Assembly (NCBI GenBank): GCA_032209605.1
Contig: JASFXZ010000005.1
Location: forward strand, 30,864,905 to 30,928,904
Direction of reading: 5' to 3'
Source: Mactromeris polynyma
Lineage: Eukaryota; Mollusca; Bivalvia; Venerida; Mactridae
Length of the DNA: 64,000 bases
A model generated the notes under the pieces. The model was not told the DNA's origin and searched no databases. It worked only from the letters and a program-made list of their open reading frames with translations. Each line of letters starts with the position of its first letter. The first letter of the stretch is position 1. Below are positions 10,841 through 63,153 of this stretch, one piece after another. The translations under genes were made by a program, and so were the position numbers.

Positions 10841-13800
10841 ACACTTATATATTCTTTGACGTCTCTTGTATCTAATATATCCTTTACATCCAAGTGATGA
10901 ATATCATCTTCTAATATTTCATGATTCAGTCTATGTACCCAGGTATGTTTATAGATAGAATACGGTACTCATGGAATGTTGCCCACAGATGACTGGGTAG
11001 ATAAGAGATAGACATTCGAAGGTTACTCACAGCTTGAAGTAAATTATCATGTTCAGTTAGGATTCATCTGTTATATGTTGTGTGTTCACTGGTGTATGAT
11101 ATGCAGGCTTATACCATCTAAATCAGTCCATTCAGTTGATATATAAAATTGGAATATTTAATGTTTGTATGAAGATATAGAGGTATGTAGTTTATCGTTA
11201 CAATTTATATGTTAGAATTCCTCTGCCTGGTGTTACATACATGTAAGAATGTTAAACATAGAAATGTTTCGGCATGCATGAAGGATTTTTAACCATACAT
11301 TTAGTTCTATTATTTGGGATACTTTCTATTTAAGGTAATTACAAAAGTTTGGTCAATTTTCATACTGCTTCTTACTGTTGTTAAAATAAAAGGTAGGAGA
11401 GGTAAAACCAGGATATTTTGATCTTCTGTTTGTGAACCATTCGGGTGCCTTTCATTACTTCACCAGTTCTGAAAAGATGTGTTTTTGTAATGATTGATTA
11501 CCTGGTGGGAAAACGTTTTCCTGTAACTTCTATGTTATCTGCTGATATGTGGCTTACAGTTTTTTGTGAGTTAAACTTAGTTTAAGAAATTAAGACTTGA
11601 ATTCTTGCTGAAAAAGACATAATTATTTATACCAGTGCAGAGTGTCTTAGAACATTATGCCATATTTTCACATAGAAATCATGTTGAATTGTCTCATGGG
11701 GTTTGCATATATAGATTACTGGCTTTCTACCATATTCCAGCTTGTTGTTGTCTTGTTTCATCTATATTTTATGTTTGAATGTTACCAAACAGTTAGTTAG
11801 TTCATGATGTTACATTTGTGTGAAACAGACAGGAATGTTAGGAATGTTTCTGAAGTTTCGGACTGTTGATCATCAATAAAACTGTTCAGTGTAACACATG
11901 TATTTATCAGATTATAGGCAGTATGGGTTATCATAACCTTGCCTACGGTGATTTAAAATTATATGTGTACAGGTAAAATGTAATTCAAATCCAACTTCAA
12001 CTTGTTATATAATTATGTACATGATCATTATTTCATAATTCAGTAGTGAACACTTGCTATGTTTTATAAATTCCATTCTATATTTGAATATGTTAAATTA
12101 AGTTTTATGTCGACAGCTGACAGGATCAAACTGTCTGTTGTTAGGATATGACTAATGTTACAACAGAGAGATAGGTCAAAGGTTGTAAAACTGTGTGTGA
12201 GTCTGGTCTCAGAATGCAGTCTTCCCATTGGCCAGTTGGAAGTCAGCACTCTAAATGAACCAATCAGAGGCATGAGTTTAATTCTGGTCTCCAAACTCTG
12301 TTAATAACATCCGACCATGATTGGTACAGTACTTTTGAATGAAAACTGTTTACAATAACTCTTGATTTGGTATAGAAAGAGAAACAAAAAGTCAACAAGA
12401 AGTTGCAGATATGAATATAGATGACTATAATTATGTAATGGAAATTTACATAGTCAATTTTTGAAAAATGTTATGTCTAGACGTCATAAATACAAATATA
12501 TCCAAGTATAGAAATGTTCAATTACAAATTTATTTTTAGTTGAATTTGTGAGTTGTCATTTATACTGTCTGTAAATTTGGTACATATTCCTACGTAACTA
12601 TAGTTTCTGTAATTGTTGAATCATATTACTTTATTTTTTTCATAGTGTTAATTGTTGCATCTGAAAAAAACACTAATACATTTGTATTAAGATTTTTATG
12701 ATGAGTGCAGTTTGTTATATTGTATGTTTTAACTAAATAAATTTGTAATTATTATATGCCCCAGGCAAATTGATTATGACAGGATTCAATGCAGTCATTC
12801 AGTGTATATACAGTAAACTGTTTTGAAGGTATTTTCTATGTTCATGTATAATTATGTATTGTGTATGTTCCTTACTTTTAATGAACTGACTGCAAAGAAC
12901 ACAAGAACTATGACCAGAGAAAATGAGCTGACTGTTGTTACTGTTATATATGAAAATCGAAACTTTCACTTACAGAATGCATTTAAACTTCAAAAAGTTA
13001 TTTCCCAGTCGTACACAAATTACCAGGAGATGCATAGGACGTAAATTTACACATACTCGTACATTGTGAACTTCATAAGAATATAAATCTGTTCCTTGTA
13101 CAATCGATGCACTTAAACTTTAAAATGCAGTTATTTCCCAGAAGTACATCAACTACCTGGCAAAAGTTCTTTAATGCTTGATTAATTTGTTTTGATGTTT
13201 ATAGAACTTTGGGTTTATTGTATTGATTTTAGAATAGATCATCTTGTCTCTTACGCAACAGAAGTGAGTCTGTCTTCTTTGTGAGCTGTTGATTCTGTGA
13301 ACTGAAAACAGAAATCTGATTAACGCTGGGAAAACAATCCTGGTGTTAGTGTTAGTGATAAAATTGTACATGGCTTACTTGGAATGTTTGTCTAAGAAGT
13401 CAATATATGGATACTTATCATATGTAACCATGTGACTGACTGTAACAGTCAAAATCTGTGTGAAATAAGGGTATAATTCTATGAGTTCCTGTGAAACATT
13501 CTGTACGTTCATCTATGGAATAAATGGATTATTGGTGATTTTTTTTTCTGAATAACACTTTGATCAACAGATAAAAAGTATTCAATTGTGCAGATTGATC
13601 TAAGACAAGTATGCTGAACTGTTGGTACAGTGTATTGTTTAGCTATTAATTATTAATATCAAAATAAAGTGGAAACCTCCCTACGGTGGTTCATAAATGA
13701 TATCGTTTATTGGAAATTTATCTTTTGAAGATTTTCTGCTTTTCAATTATAATGTTCTGGCATAAATGTATAGAATTGTTTGCATGACTTGGGAAGAGTT

Positions 13801-15460
13801 CAAGGACCAACACATGTTATGGCTGTAGTTATTGGATTAATCATTCAGTAATGTTGAACGTAACTGCGTAGTAGTCGCCAATGAACAAATGTCCGTTTTT
13901 GGAAGATCATCCGGACTTGTTTTTGATAGCGATATTAATTCTGGTGTGTGCGTATACCGTGTTTTACGCACTGTATTGTATTATACTCCATCTACTTGAT
14001 GTGATTTCAAAATGTAAGTGTATACAATATTCATAATTGTAATACCTCAGTGATTTTAAAAAAAAAAATTATTACTACCTATGCCTTTTTAATTGGGCAA
14101 GTTCTGAATTTGGTAAAATAAGAGCATGATTATTTTAATTATAAATGTTTTAATTTCCTGCTTTTGCTGAATGTATTATTACTGTTCCCACTTTCATCTC
14201 TAAGTGCTCTTTTCAGGATGGTCAGTTTTTAACTTTTTGGGGAAAAAAGAATACTTTTTAGAAATAAGGACACTTTTTTGAAAAAATAGAGGCTTTTTTG
14301 CTAGAGGAAACAGCTGAAATTTTAGATTGAACAAAAAAAATCACTGATTTTCATAACAAATTGTGCTTCACTCAGTTTTCTCAGAACTCGATCCTCCTCT
14401 ATTCTCTAATTTCCATTTTAATGAATTCTTACATCATTAAATCATCCCATCTCTGGTTGCATCTTTGCATCAGTTTGATCTATAACATGCTTGGCTGCTG
14501 CTGCCATCCAATGGTAGAATTTAATTATACAGGATTCATTTCAAATCAATAATCCTTGGTATAAAAAGAAGTCTAATTATCTTAAGTATCTGATTTTCTT
14601 GGCAATGTTTGATGAATTATGTTAAAGGTTAAACATCGTAACATTTTTATACTAAAATTTTGAGTTCAATAGCATTGCATTTCCAAGTCTCCAAATCTAT
14701 GATCCACAGTTAGTTAAATTGTTAAGCTTGTGAAGAAATCTTTCTTTGCAAATACATGAAGTATTTTCTAAAAATTGGATATTTTTTCATTATTTAAAGC
14801 AAATGTTCAATTTGATGGCTTGTTTCAATATATTTTTAGACCCTATGAAAGTGAAGTTCATTGTACACAGATGTTTTAGCTATCATTTTGTTGATCAATT
14901 TGATACATTATTTTCTGCAACATTTTGTTTTCATCATTGGAACATTAGTCTTGGTTTAGATATTAAATAAATCGACAAAATCATGCATTCTAAAATACTA
15001 TCTTGTAAATACCCATACCACACAATACTGTTGCTGTATAGTAATATATACTCATAAGCTATAGTACTTGAGTACTTGTTTTTCTTTATTTTCAAAATGT
15101 CTCTCCATAAACTCTAAAACGAATTACTAACAGAAGTTTTTCAGCATAGCTATTTTAGCAAAAGAGCGTCTTCCATGTTATCCTTAGTTCAGATTTCTAC
15201 TAGGTTCTTCCTTTGTTTAATGTCTCTTATTTTCTTAATGACATCAAATCTTTATGTAAGTTTCCATTGAGTTCTAACTTCCATTTGTGTATATATGTAC
15301 AGGTTTTATTCAAGACCAAGAGCCAGATGAATTGTTGCATGTTATTTTAGTTACATTTTATCAAGTAACCAATATTTGTAAAATATGGCAGCATTGCAAT
15401 AAGATGCAGCAACATTCACTTGAACCTTGGCTGTTTATTAGTTGTTATCTGTAAGCTTTG

Positions 15461-15660
15461 TTAGGAGATTATCTTATGTATTTGTCTGGCAATATTCTCG
15501 CTCCAGCATCCATCAGGGGAAGTTATTCCTGGTAGTTTTCTATCCGGTTTGAACCACTTTATCTGGACAGAACGAATTATCAATTTCCGTGCACAAATGT
15601 GGTCCACGTGCACAGCACAATTAGCACCATCGGTCAACTCCACTGTCTGTGCTATTTTAC
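15461..15660 (-). pseudogene. Possible LTR-retrotransposon integrase C-terminal remnant
   Basis: A minus-strand open segment of about 60 codons includes VELTDGANCAVHVDHICAR. This resembles the C-terminal region of Ty3/gypsy-type integrases, where a (L/V)xDGxxxxxHVDxLRxR pattern is common. No other polyprotein domain or LTR was found nearby, so at most it is a fragment. Composition alone could mislead. Confidence 0.35.
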
Positions 15661-16662
15661 TTGTTGTATTAGAATATATACTCAGTACAATTAAAAATGC
15701 ACTTTCATATCCGCGGTATATCTTTTAAAATCATTTCAGTGTGTTTTAAAACTCATTTTGAATATGAAAATACCTGTTAATTGAAAAAAATAAGCGTTCA
15801 TCATGCATAAAATGAAATAATACCACATGAACTTCTTATCTTGCATGTATACCTAGGTAAGCTCGTGAAATCTTACATTTTGCGTTTTTAATATAGATCT
15901 CAGTCCAAATGTGGAAGGAATAAGAATGTTTCCTTCGTTTCTCTGATCAATGGCAAGCTTACATACATGTATATATCTATACATCAATATACTATGCTAT
16001 ATCCTGGTAAGTAGCCTCCACCAGAATACTGGTGTATGTGAAAACTAGCTTAATGTGAGTTTGTAGAATTGTTTATTCAGGAAACTTTTGGCTGGTGTTC
16101 AAATGATCTGTTTGAGTGGTTCATTTGAGTAATAAATTTTGAGATATTTCTCTCCTGTTCACTGATAGCATTTAGCAATATTTCAACAAAATCCTGTAGA
16201 CAAACTTCATGGAATCGATTCCGTAATACACTTGTTGGCTTGCTCTTTCATTTCCTCCCTCAGACATTTTGTGATTGATCAATATGACTTTATATCAATG
16301 TTGATTGTCAGTTGCATAAACTTGTTTCCTGTGATGGTACTTGGTTTTAAGTAATATTAACATTCATTGTTTTAATCTTTCTGTTTTGTCCCAGTAAAAT
16401 CTTTAACCTCTCAATTTGTTGCAATTTTTTTATTGGTGTTCATTCCATTGTAATGGTAACTGACAATTTTCGACTGCTGTGTTCCAATTTCCATTTTGAA
16501 ATACCATCAAGGTTCACCTGAAATGATGAATGAGTCTGGTATACTACCTTTATAGAACTTTCAGACTTGAAAAAAAAGGACAAGCGATAATATTATAATA
16601 ATAATAATCATTCTTCCTCTCATGATGAATAATTTATGAAATGTTGGTATGGTATGAAATAA

Positions 16663-16936
16663 TGTTGTATGCCCATTAAGCTCACACCATAGAGTGATTG
16701 ACCTCCAATCTGGAGTTCTAAGGTTTGAAATCCGGTTGAGGTGTATGCTCTCAGTGGGAATTGGATGGAAGATAATTAATTCAAAGCCCCTCTTTTCCAT
16801 TTTGCTTCATTGAGAAGTTGTCAGTTGCTTGCGAGAGGACATGTTGACTGGTTGGTATAGCAGGAACGCTGGTTAGGTCAACTGACTGCTGTACATAATT
16901 GAAATACTGTTGAAAATCAAAATGGCATAAAACTCA
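16663..16936 (+). mobile_element. tRNA-derived SINE, copy 1 (V-SINE/RUDI-like tail)
   Basis: It has a degraded tRNA-like head (AGAGTGATTGACC, then AGGTTTGAAATCCGG). The body and tail are shared with 27059-27330: GAGAAGTTG, GTTGCTTGC, AGGTCAACTGACT and TGAAATACTGTTGAAAA. A short ACAAC-type simple tail follows. The tail resembles the mollusc RUDI/V-SINE group from memory. Confidence 0.65.
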
Positions 16937-17370
16937 CAACACAACACAGCATGATAAAATGTTGTGGTAATGTTTTCTTTCAGCTAACATTTATTCTAGT
17001 ACTCCTGCAAGTCCCTCTCCCTCTATATAATGCTGGTTTGGCCTCCACCTTCCATACATGATTGCTGTAGATACATTTCATGGCATTGTCTGAGTGTTGA
17101 TGTAGAGATGGTATGATACATAACTTCTGTTTGTGTGATATTTGCTGCTAACTTGCTGGTACTGTCAGTTAGAAATATAAATGGTTTGCATGCCAGACAA
17201 GACGGGATTACAAAATATTATATCCAATACTTCAGGGATTGATTTCTTGTCAGTATTGTCTGATACATTGCTAATCAACCATTGTATGGATGTTCAGCTT
17301 TGTTGGATGGGAGTACAGTGGGTGCAATCAAAACTCTGCTTTTGTTACAAAAAACTAATGTAATGTAGTA

Positions 17371-17540
17371 CAGTAAAACCTCACTTAATAAGGTTCATAA
17401 TAACCACCTCAATAATAAGACCACCTCGAAATTAATAACACAATTTTCAAGTCCATTTTAACTGTTTTGCGCTTTATTCAAACTCAATAAGATGACCAGT
17501 TTTCTAGGGTACCAAGGGTGGTCTTATTGGGGTTTTACTG
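17371..17540. mobile_element. Pogo-like TA-flanked MITE
   Basis: A 170-bp element with TA on both sides (17369-17370 and 17541-17542). The inverted ends start CAGTAAAACC and extend imperfectly through AATAAG. CAGTAAAACC with a TA target is the classic end of pogo/Tigger-type Tc1-mariner elements. A degraded relative lies at 25462-25545. Confidence 0.75.
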
Positions 17541-19579
17541 TATATCTAAAAAAATTATGTTGAAGTTCATAGGTAGTTTTTCAGTTACATGTATCTTACG
17601 ATGAGGTAAAAGATTCTCAGTGTGCTGAAGTTAGACTTTGGTTGGATTTTTAAGTGTTGCCAGAAATGGGTAATGAGACATCTCTCACTGTGCGGGTTTA
17701 GACAAAATGGTTGGCTCTAGGGTGGGGAATTAGTCCCCAAAGTGACTAATTCCCATGAATTGATTTTTGTACACAAGTTTACGTGAGATACCTAGTGTTA
17801 CATGTATTCTTGGTGTGTTGGTTTGATGGAGTCCTGTATTTTTAAATCAGTTTGACATCAACTCTTTCAACAAGAGCCAGATAAAAATTAAAATGGCAGA
17901 TCTATCAAATTCCTTTGTGTAAATTTTAATATTCTACAAATTATTTAAATACTGCATAATTCTCCCTTAAAGATGATGCTAATTACTCTCAATCGAACCA
18001 TGTAATGAATTCTCAGACAATTGAAAACTCAACAGAAATATGCATTCTCTTATCCTTGTTGAATTTAATGCTACATCATTATCTTAATCTCAATAATTTG
18101 AGGGATTTTCTCCCAATGAATGAACAAGAACAACATGGATAATCAGGTATGGGAGATAATTCATGTTTCTGTCTCTTGGTTTCTCATATCAAAGGGAGAC
18201 AATCATTGTTTCTCAATAAAATCAATGGTAGCAGACTGGTTTATGAATGTGCTGGGATGTTTTGCAGTATTGATTATTGATGCTGACTGTTACTCAGTCA
18301 CTGTGGAATGTTGAACAGAGAGCTGCTATAGCTGGGATGTTAATCTGTATATCCCCGGTCTCTACATTGGTCTCTACATCGTGTGATATTGTGTGATACA
18401 TTCTTGTAGATTTCTTGTACGTTTGGTAAGATTTATTACTTTTCTTCTCTTGTTCACTCAGGGTATTTGTTGCACATTCTTACTGATGCAAATTCTTAGT
18501 ATAATTAAGTACATAGTCTATGTGATTCATAATTCATGCTCTGGTAGTGATACAGCCAGCCATTTTGAATATTTGATTAAAATCATCCAACCTTGTATCT
18601 GAATGATGACTTGTAGACTGCAGCTACTTCAGTTAGAGTAGCATTGCACATACAAATATGTATGGTTATAATTATTGGTCTGCTGTGTGTATTGATTAAG
18701 CTCAGGACAACACCACATCTGTTGGGGTCTTATTCTTAAGTAGCTAACAAATTTATGAGGAAGACTGACTTGGCTTCATTCCAGGTGGGTGTGTATGTTT
18801 TGTGTTCTAGATTGATACTTTAGAAATTCCTGGGAGTGTTGGTTTTATATTGGTTTATAATGTTCTCTGTACATCTCAATATTTTTATAGAAATGTTCAT
18901 GATGTTTTTGCATAACAATACAGTCAATTACTGCATGCTTGTAACTGTAAGCACTGGTGTTTTTGATGGATATGAAGGACAGTCTAGCCTTCCTGTTGAT
19001 GCAAAGTCATAATTCTTTAAAAGCATTTGGATTACTATGCTAAATGCACAAATAGTACTTTTAATTATGGAGTTTTTAAGTAGAAAATGTTATCCTTGAT
19101 GCACATTTTTAGGAGAAACTTTGCAAAAATGGTTTAGACAATACGACTGTCTATTAAATTGTTTGCTGTGCATTTGCACTTGTCAGGGATCTTAATAAAT
19201 CTTTGTCAACACAAAATCATAGGGTGTGACACTTGAATACCCCCCCCCCCCCCGCCCTCAAACACCAGGGTGAAAGGGTGACAATTGCCCCTTACTAAAT
19301 ATTCCAAGGAAAAACACTGATAATTATTGTGACCATTGTGGTATATATAATAAGATATATATATAATATATATATTTTTATGTGGCCATTAAGATCTTGG
19401 TATTGAAATATTCATAATGAATTTCATTGGAGACTTAATCTTTAAATTGATTTAAAATTTTGCATGTGTTATTTAGAAGTATATGATTGCAGGACAGCAT
19501 GTCAGCATCATGGAATCACCATGTGATAAACATTTGTCATCCGGGTAATATTTTTGTATATTTTCAGTAAAACGTAACA

Positions 19580-60462
<40,883 letters not shown>

Positions 60463-61151
60463 CATACGGACATTTTTATGAAAACTTTATAACAGTTTTT
60501 TTTACGTATTTCTATTATTATGTGTAATAGACGTTATACTGTAGACATTATATAGTTAGGTATTTCTGTTAAAGGATTCTATATCTGAAAATTTATCATT
60601 CTTAATGGAAGTTATTTCATAATACAACTTTTTCTTCGTTTCGTGTGTAAAATTGCTTTATTTGTCATCTGCAATGTTGCCATATGCTTTTTACCAGTCA
60701 TTTAAAACAGGTCATTTTCAGTTTTTTTATGAAACTAGAAATTATCCAAATCGGACTTAAACATAAAATACACAGTAAATTCAGTTAATGTATATCTATA
60801 CATGTATTATATGCAAAGTGTCGTTTTACTCCTTACTCAATGTTTTGAAGCTTTGCTTTTTGAGAATTATTTTTTGCATCATTTATATTGGTGATGGTAT
60901 TTGTATGTGTTTGAATACATTTCTACACACATGTTAACCTGCACACATCGAAAAATACAAATTTTGGAGAAAATGTATCAGTAAATTGCATTTTAGATTA
61001 ATCATTTATGACGAAAAAAAAGCAGATTTCATTTCCTTAATAATATTAAGAAATAGGGAAATAATTTAAACTAACAGTGAAGTTTCCATATTTGAAACAA
61101 GCAAAATGGATCAAATATAGAAGGTCAATCATTTAGTGATAATTAGTTTAC

Positions 61152-61297
61152 CTGAATAGGATATAATATACAATACCGGCTGAATTGTCAGTAAAAAAAA
61201 TACCACTTGCATCTAAACTAATCAGTCCCTCCTGCCTTGTCACCAGGTTGTTTACAGTACTATCAAATACTTCTGCAATAGTTTGTCCATTATAAGA
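61152..61297 (-). CDS. Candidate exon of an unrecognised minus-strand gene
   Basis: An open 146-nt minus-strand segment lies between a good acceptor (CTCCTGCCTACAG at 61310-61298) and the donor CAG|GTAAAC at 61151. It encodes 48 residues, including SYNGQTIAEVFDSTVNN and GLISLDASGIFFTDNSAG, with a varied composition unlike the AT-rich noise around. Its phase-0 start fits the phase-0 end of the exon at 62975-63064. The family is not recognised. The next exon downstream was not found. Confidence 0.45.
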
Positions 61298-61443
61298 CTG
61301 TAGGCAGGAGTTGTTTACGTACAATCTTGTAAACAAAGTGAGGCTATTCCATCCTCTGGTTATACAAATTTCTCTCTGTATTATAACAATACAACAATAT
61401 TTGTCATCTTATGTTTGTAACATCTTTGTTTGTGTAAGATCTA

Positions 61444-61449
61444 AATAAA
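61444..61449 (+). terminator. Poly(A) signal of alpha-spectrin
   Basis: Canonical AATAAA followed within 25-45 bases by a GT/T-rich stretch (TGTTCTTGTTTGTTATTTG), as expected for a cleavage and polyadenylation site near 61465. Confidence 0.65.
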
Positions 61450-61474
61450 CACTAAGTTAGAGAGGTGTTCTTGT

Positions 61475-62974
61475 TTGTTATTTGTTTGTAGGTCTACTCA
61501 GAATCGACTTGATTTCTAAACATCAAGTTCTGCACACTATTGTGGTATTTCTCTTGTAGTATCATGTCAGTAAACATGATCCATATAACTGGACAACTGA
61601 ATAAATACTGTTATTGTTTACTACTGTCTACTACTGTTGCACACAACCAACATCTTCGTATTGCTTTGTTTACATTATAATATCTCCATTCTCAAATGCC
61701 CAAACTTGTAAAAGTATCACGTAATACATGTAACATATATTGTTTTCCGATAGAAAAAGAACTTGTCATTCGAGGAGATACCTTCTAATTTGTTGTAGTG
61801 AGATATATGTATATGTTATAGACTGGCAGATTTATGGAGGTATTGGCAGAGGGAGAAAAATATTGTACAAATGTGTTTGTGCCAATGACGTGCAGTTCAA
61901 TAGAGAACCCTATTTATGTACATACATAACCACACACATTAAAAGCAATATATATTTACAATTAATTGTAATAATCGTTACAGTAAGGCTTGTCATGAAA
62001 TGGTGGCCCTCTTGGTCGCAAAATTGGTTTCCATGGAAATTGACATGACGTCAACTGTCCACCGTGGCTAAAACTTGTACCCAAATATACAAAGGAACCA
62101 CCTGGATAAAATATTCACACAAATAAGTCCAGGGACTACTCTTAAGGCAGATTCGTTATAGTAGTTGTACATTTAAATATTGATGTACAATGTAAATATT
62201 TGTATACACGTGAAGTGATACATACATAGATATGTGCAGTGGTACATGATGGTGTTGGATTGATTCTGGTATATAATGTACTAACTGGGTAATCACCCTG
62301 ATGTATTATTTGATTGTTTACCTGTCGAGGGTATATTCCGAAATATAAGCGTGTTTTCACCGAACAAAGTAATTAACTGCTAAGAAGTATGGAATAAAAA
62401 ACAAATGACAAACTAGTTTATACTATATCAAATTATTTGTATAGTCACTCAATTATTTTATACTAAACAGATTACAGCAACTTCCCTGTAAATAATTGAA
62501 CATAACCTTTGCCATGCACCATTGATGGCATAAGTGAAATAACTGGCAAAGGTAACACTTTATGACAAAGTAAATGGTCGATTAGCATACCAACTCTCCA
62601 TATTTGTTTTGTAAAACGTGAAGGAAAACTCGTGGAATGGTATGAACTAAATTCTCTTTGATCGACACTTGCGAACTTACACAAAAACGATGTAACAATG
62701 CATCGATCATTTCATTGTTTCAACTTTTATTTGCGCTGTAAAATGCACGTGTAAACCACGACTATTGACTTGAAATCATTTTCTTTGAATTACACGCGCG
62801 AATTAGAACACAATGGTATATATAACACCCCAACGATTTCACTGTACTGTCTGGTTCGGTGACAACGATAATTCGTGTACAAAATATATTGTAAACACAT
62901 CAATTACAGACGTATATTAACCCCAATCAACACTTCATAGTATCATAGAACTTAGGTGCTTAGAAATAATAAAC
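61475..62974. other. Flank/intron without a supported gene
   Basis: If the two minus-strand exons belong together this is their intron. A 70-codon minus-strand open stretch at 62472-62684 has no convincing splice borders. A TGACGTCA-type word lies near 62045. Otherwise nothing is seen. Confidence 0.4.
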
Positions 62975-63064
62975 CTGCTGCTCAGGTGTTAAATTTATTG
63001 CAGCTAAAAACAGCCAACACATGATAAAAGAAACATAAGAACACTTTGTGAATTTGACAAACAT
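62975..63064 (-). CDS. Candidate signal-peptide exon of an unrecognised minus-strand gene
   Basis: ATG at 63064 opens a 30-codon run: a basic start (MFVKFTK), a hydrophobic core (YVSFIMCWLFLAAI) and a polar end (NLTPEQQ), then a donor CAG|GTTTAT at 62974. This is the layout of a signal peptide or signal anchor. Joined in phase 0 to 61152-61297 it would give a secreted or type II membrane protein of unknown family. The frame is also open upstream to about 63153. A second frame starting ATG at 63153 (MIPWLEDLG...) is open for 50 codons, so the true start is uncertain. A TATA-like word lies at 63183-63193 on this strand. Confidence 0.4.
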
Positions 63065-63153
63065 TGATTTTCCTTGATTATGCTTTCCACGATCGCTGGC
63101 ACCTCCTTTGCTAGATAAAAGTCTGCGCCTAAGTCCTCCAGCCACGGAATCAT

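Larger units (their letters stand above)
2415..19567 (+). other. Long gene-free stretch, probably alpha-spectrin intron 1
   Basis: No host coding exon is recognised here on either strand. Contents listed separately are a MITE, a hAT transposon with a nested MITE, a hAT-related remnant, a small hAT-like MITE, SINE-like repeats, an integrase remnant and a pogo-like MITE. Also seen: two CCAAT-type words near 12220-12270, a 60-bp local duplication at 12973-13163, a 14-base C run at 19240-19253 and an AT dinucleotide patch at 19340-19377. Confidence 0.5.
60463..61470 (+). other. Alpha-spectrin 3' UTR
   Basis: AT-rich sequence without plus-strand coding potential, running from the stop to just after the AATAAA at 61444. 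The minus-strand candidate exon at 61152-61297 overlaps it. Another AATAAA at 61600-61605 could serve a longer form. Confidence 0.65.

Noticed and set aside
19240..19253. C-run as a possible G-quadruplex or regulatory site near the spectrin start codon
   Set aside because: A single 14-base homopolymer gives no four-run quadruplex pattern and is probably a simple repeat.
62472..62684. 70-codon minus-strand open stretch
   Set aside because: It looks somewhat protein-like, but no convincing acceptor or donor in the right phase links it to the neighbouring candidate exons.
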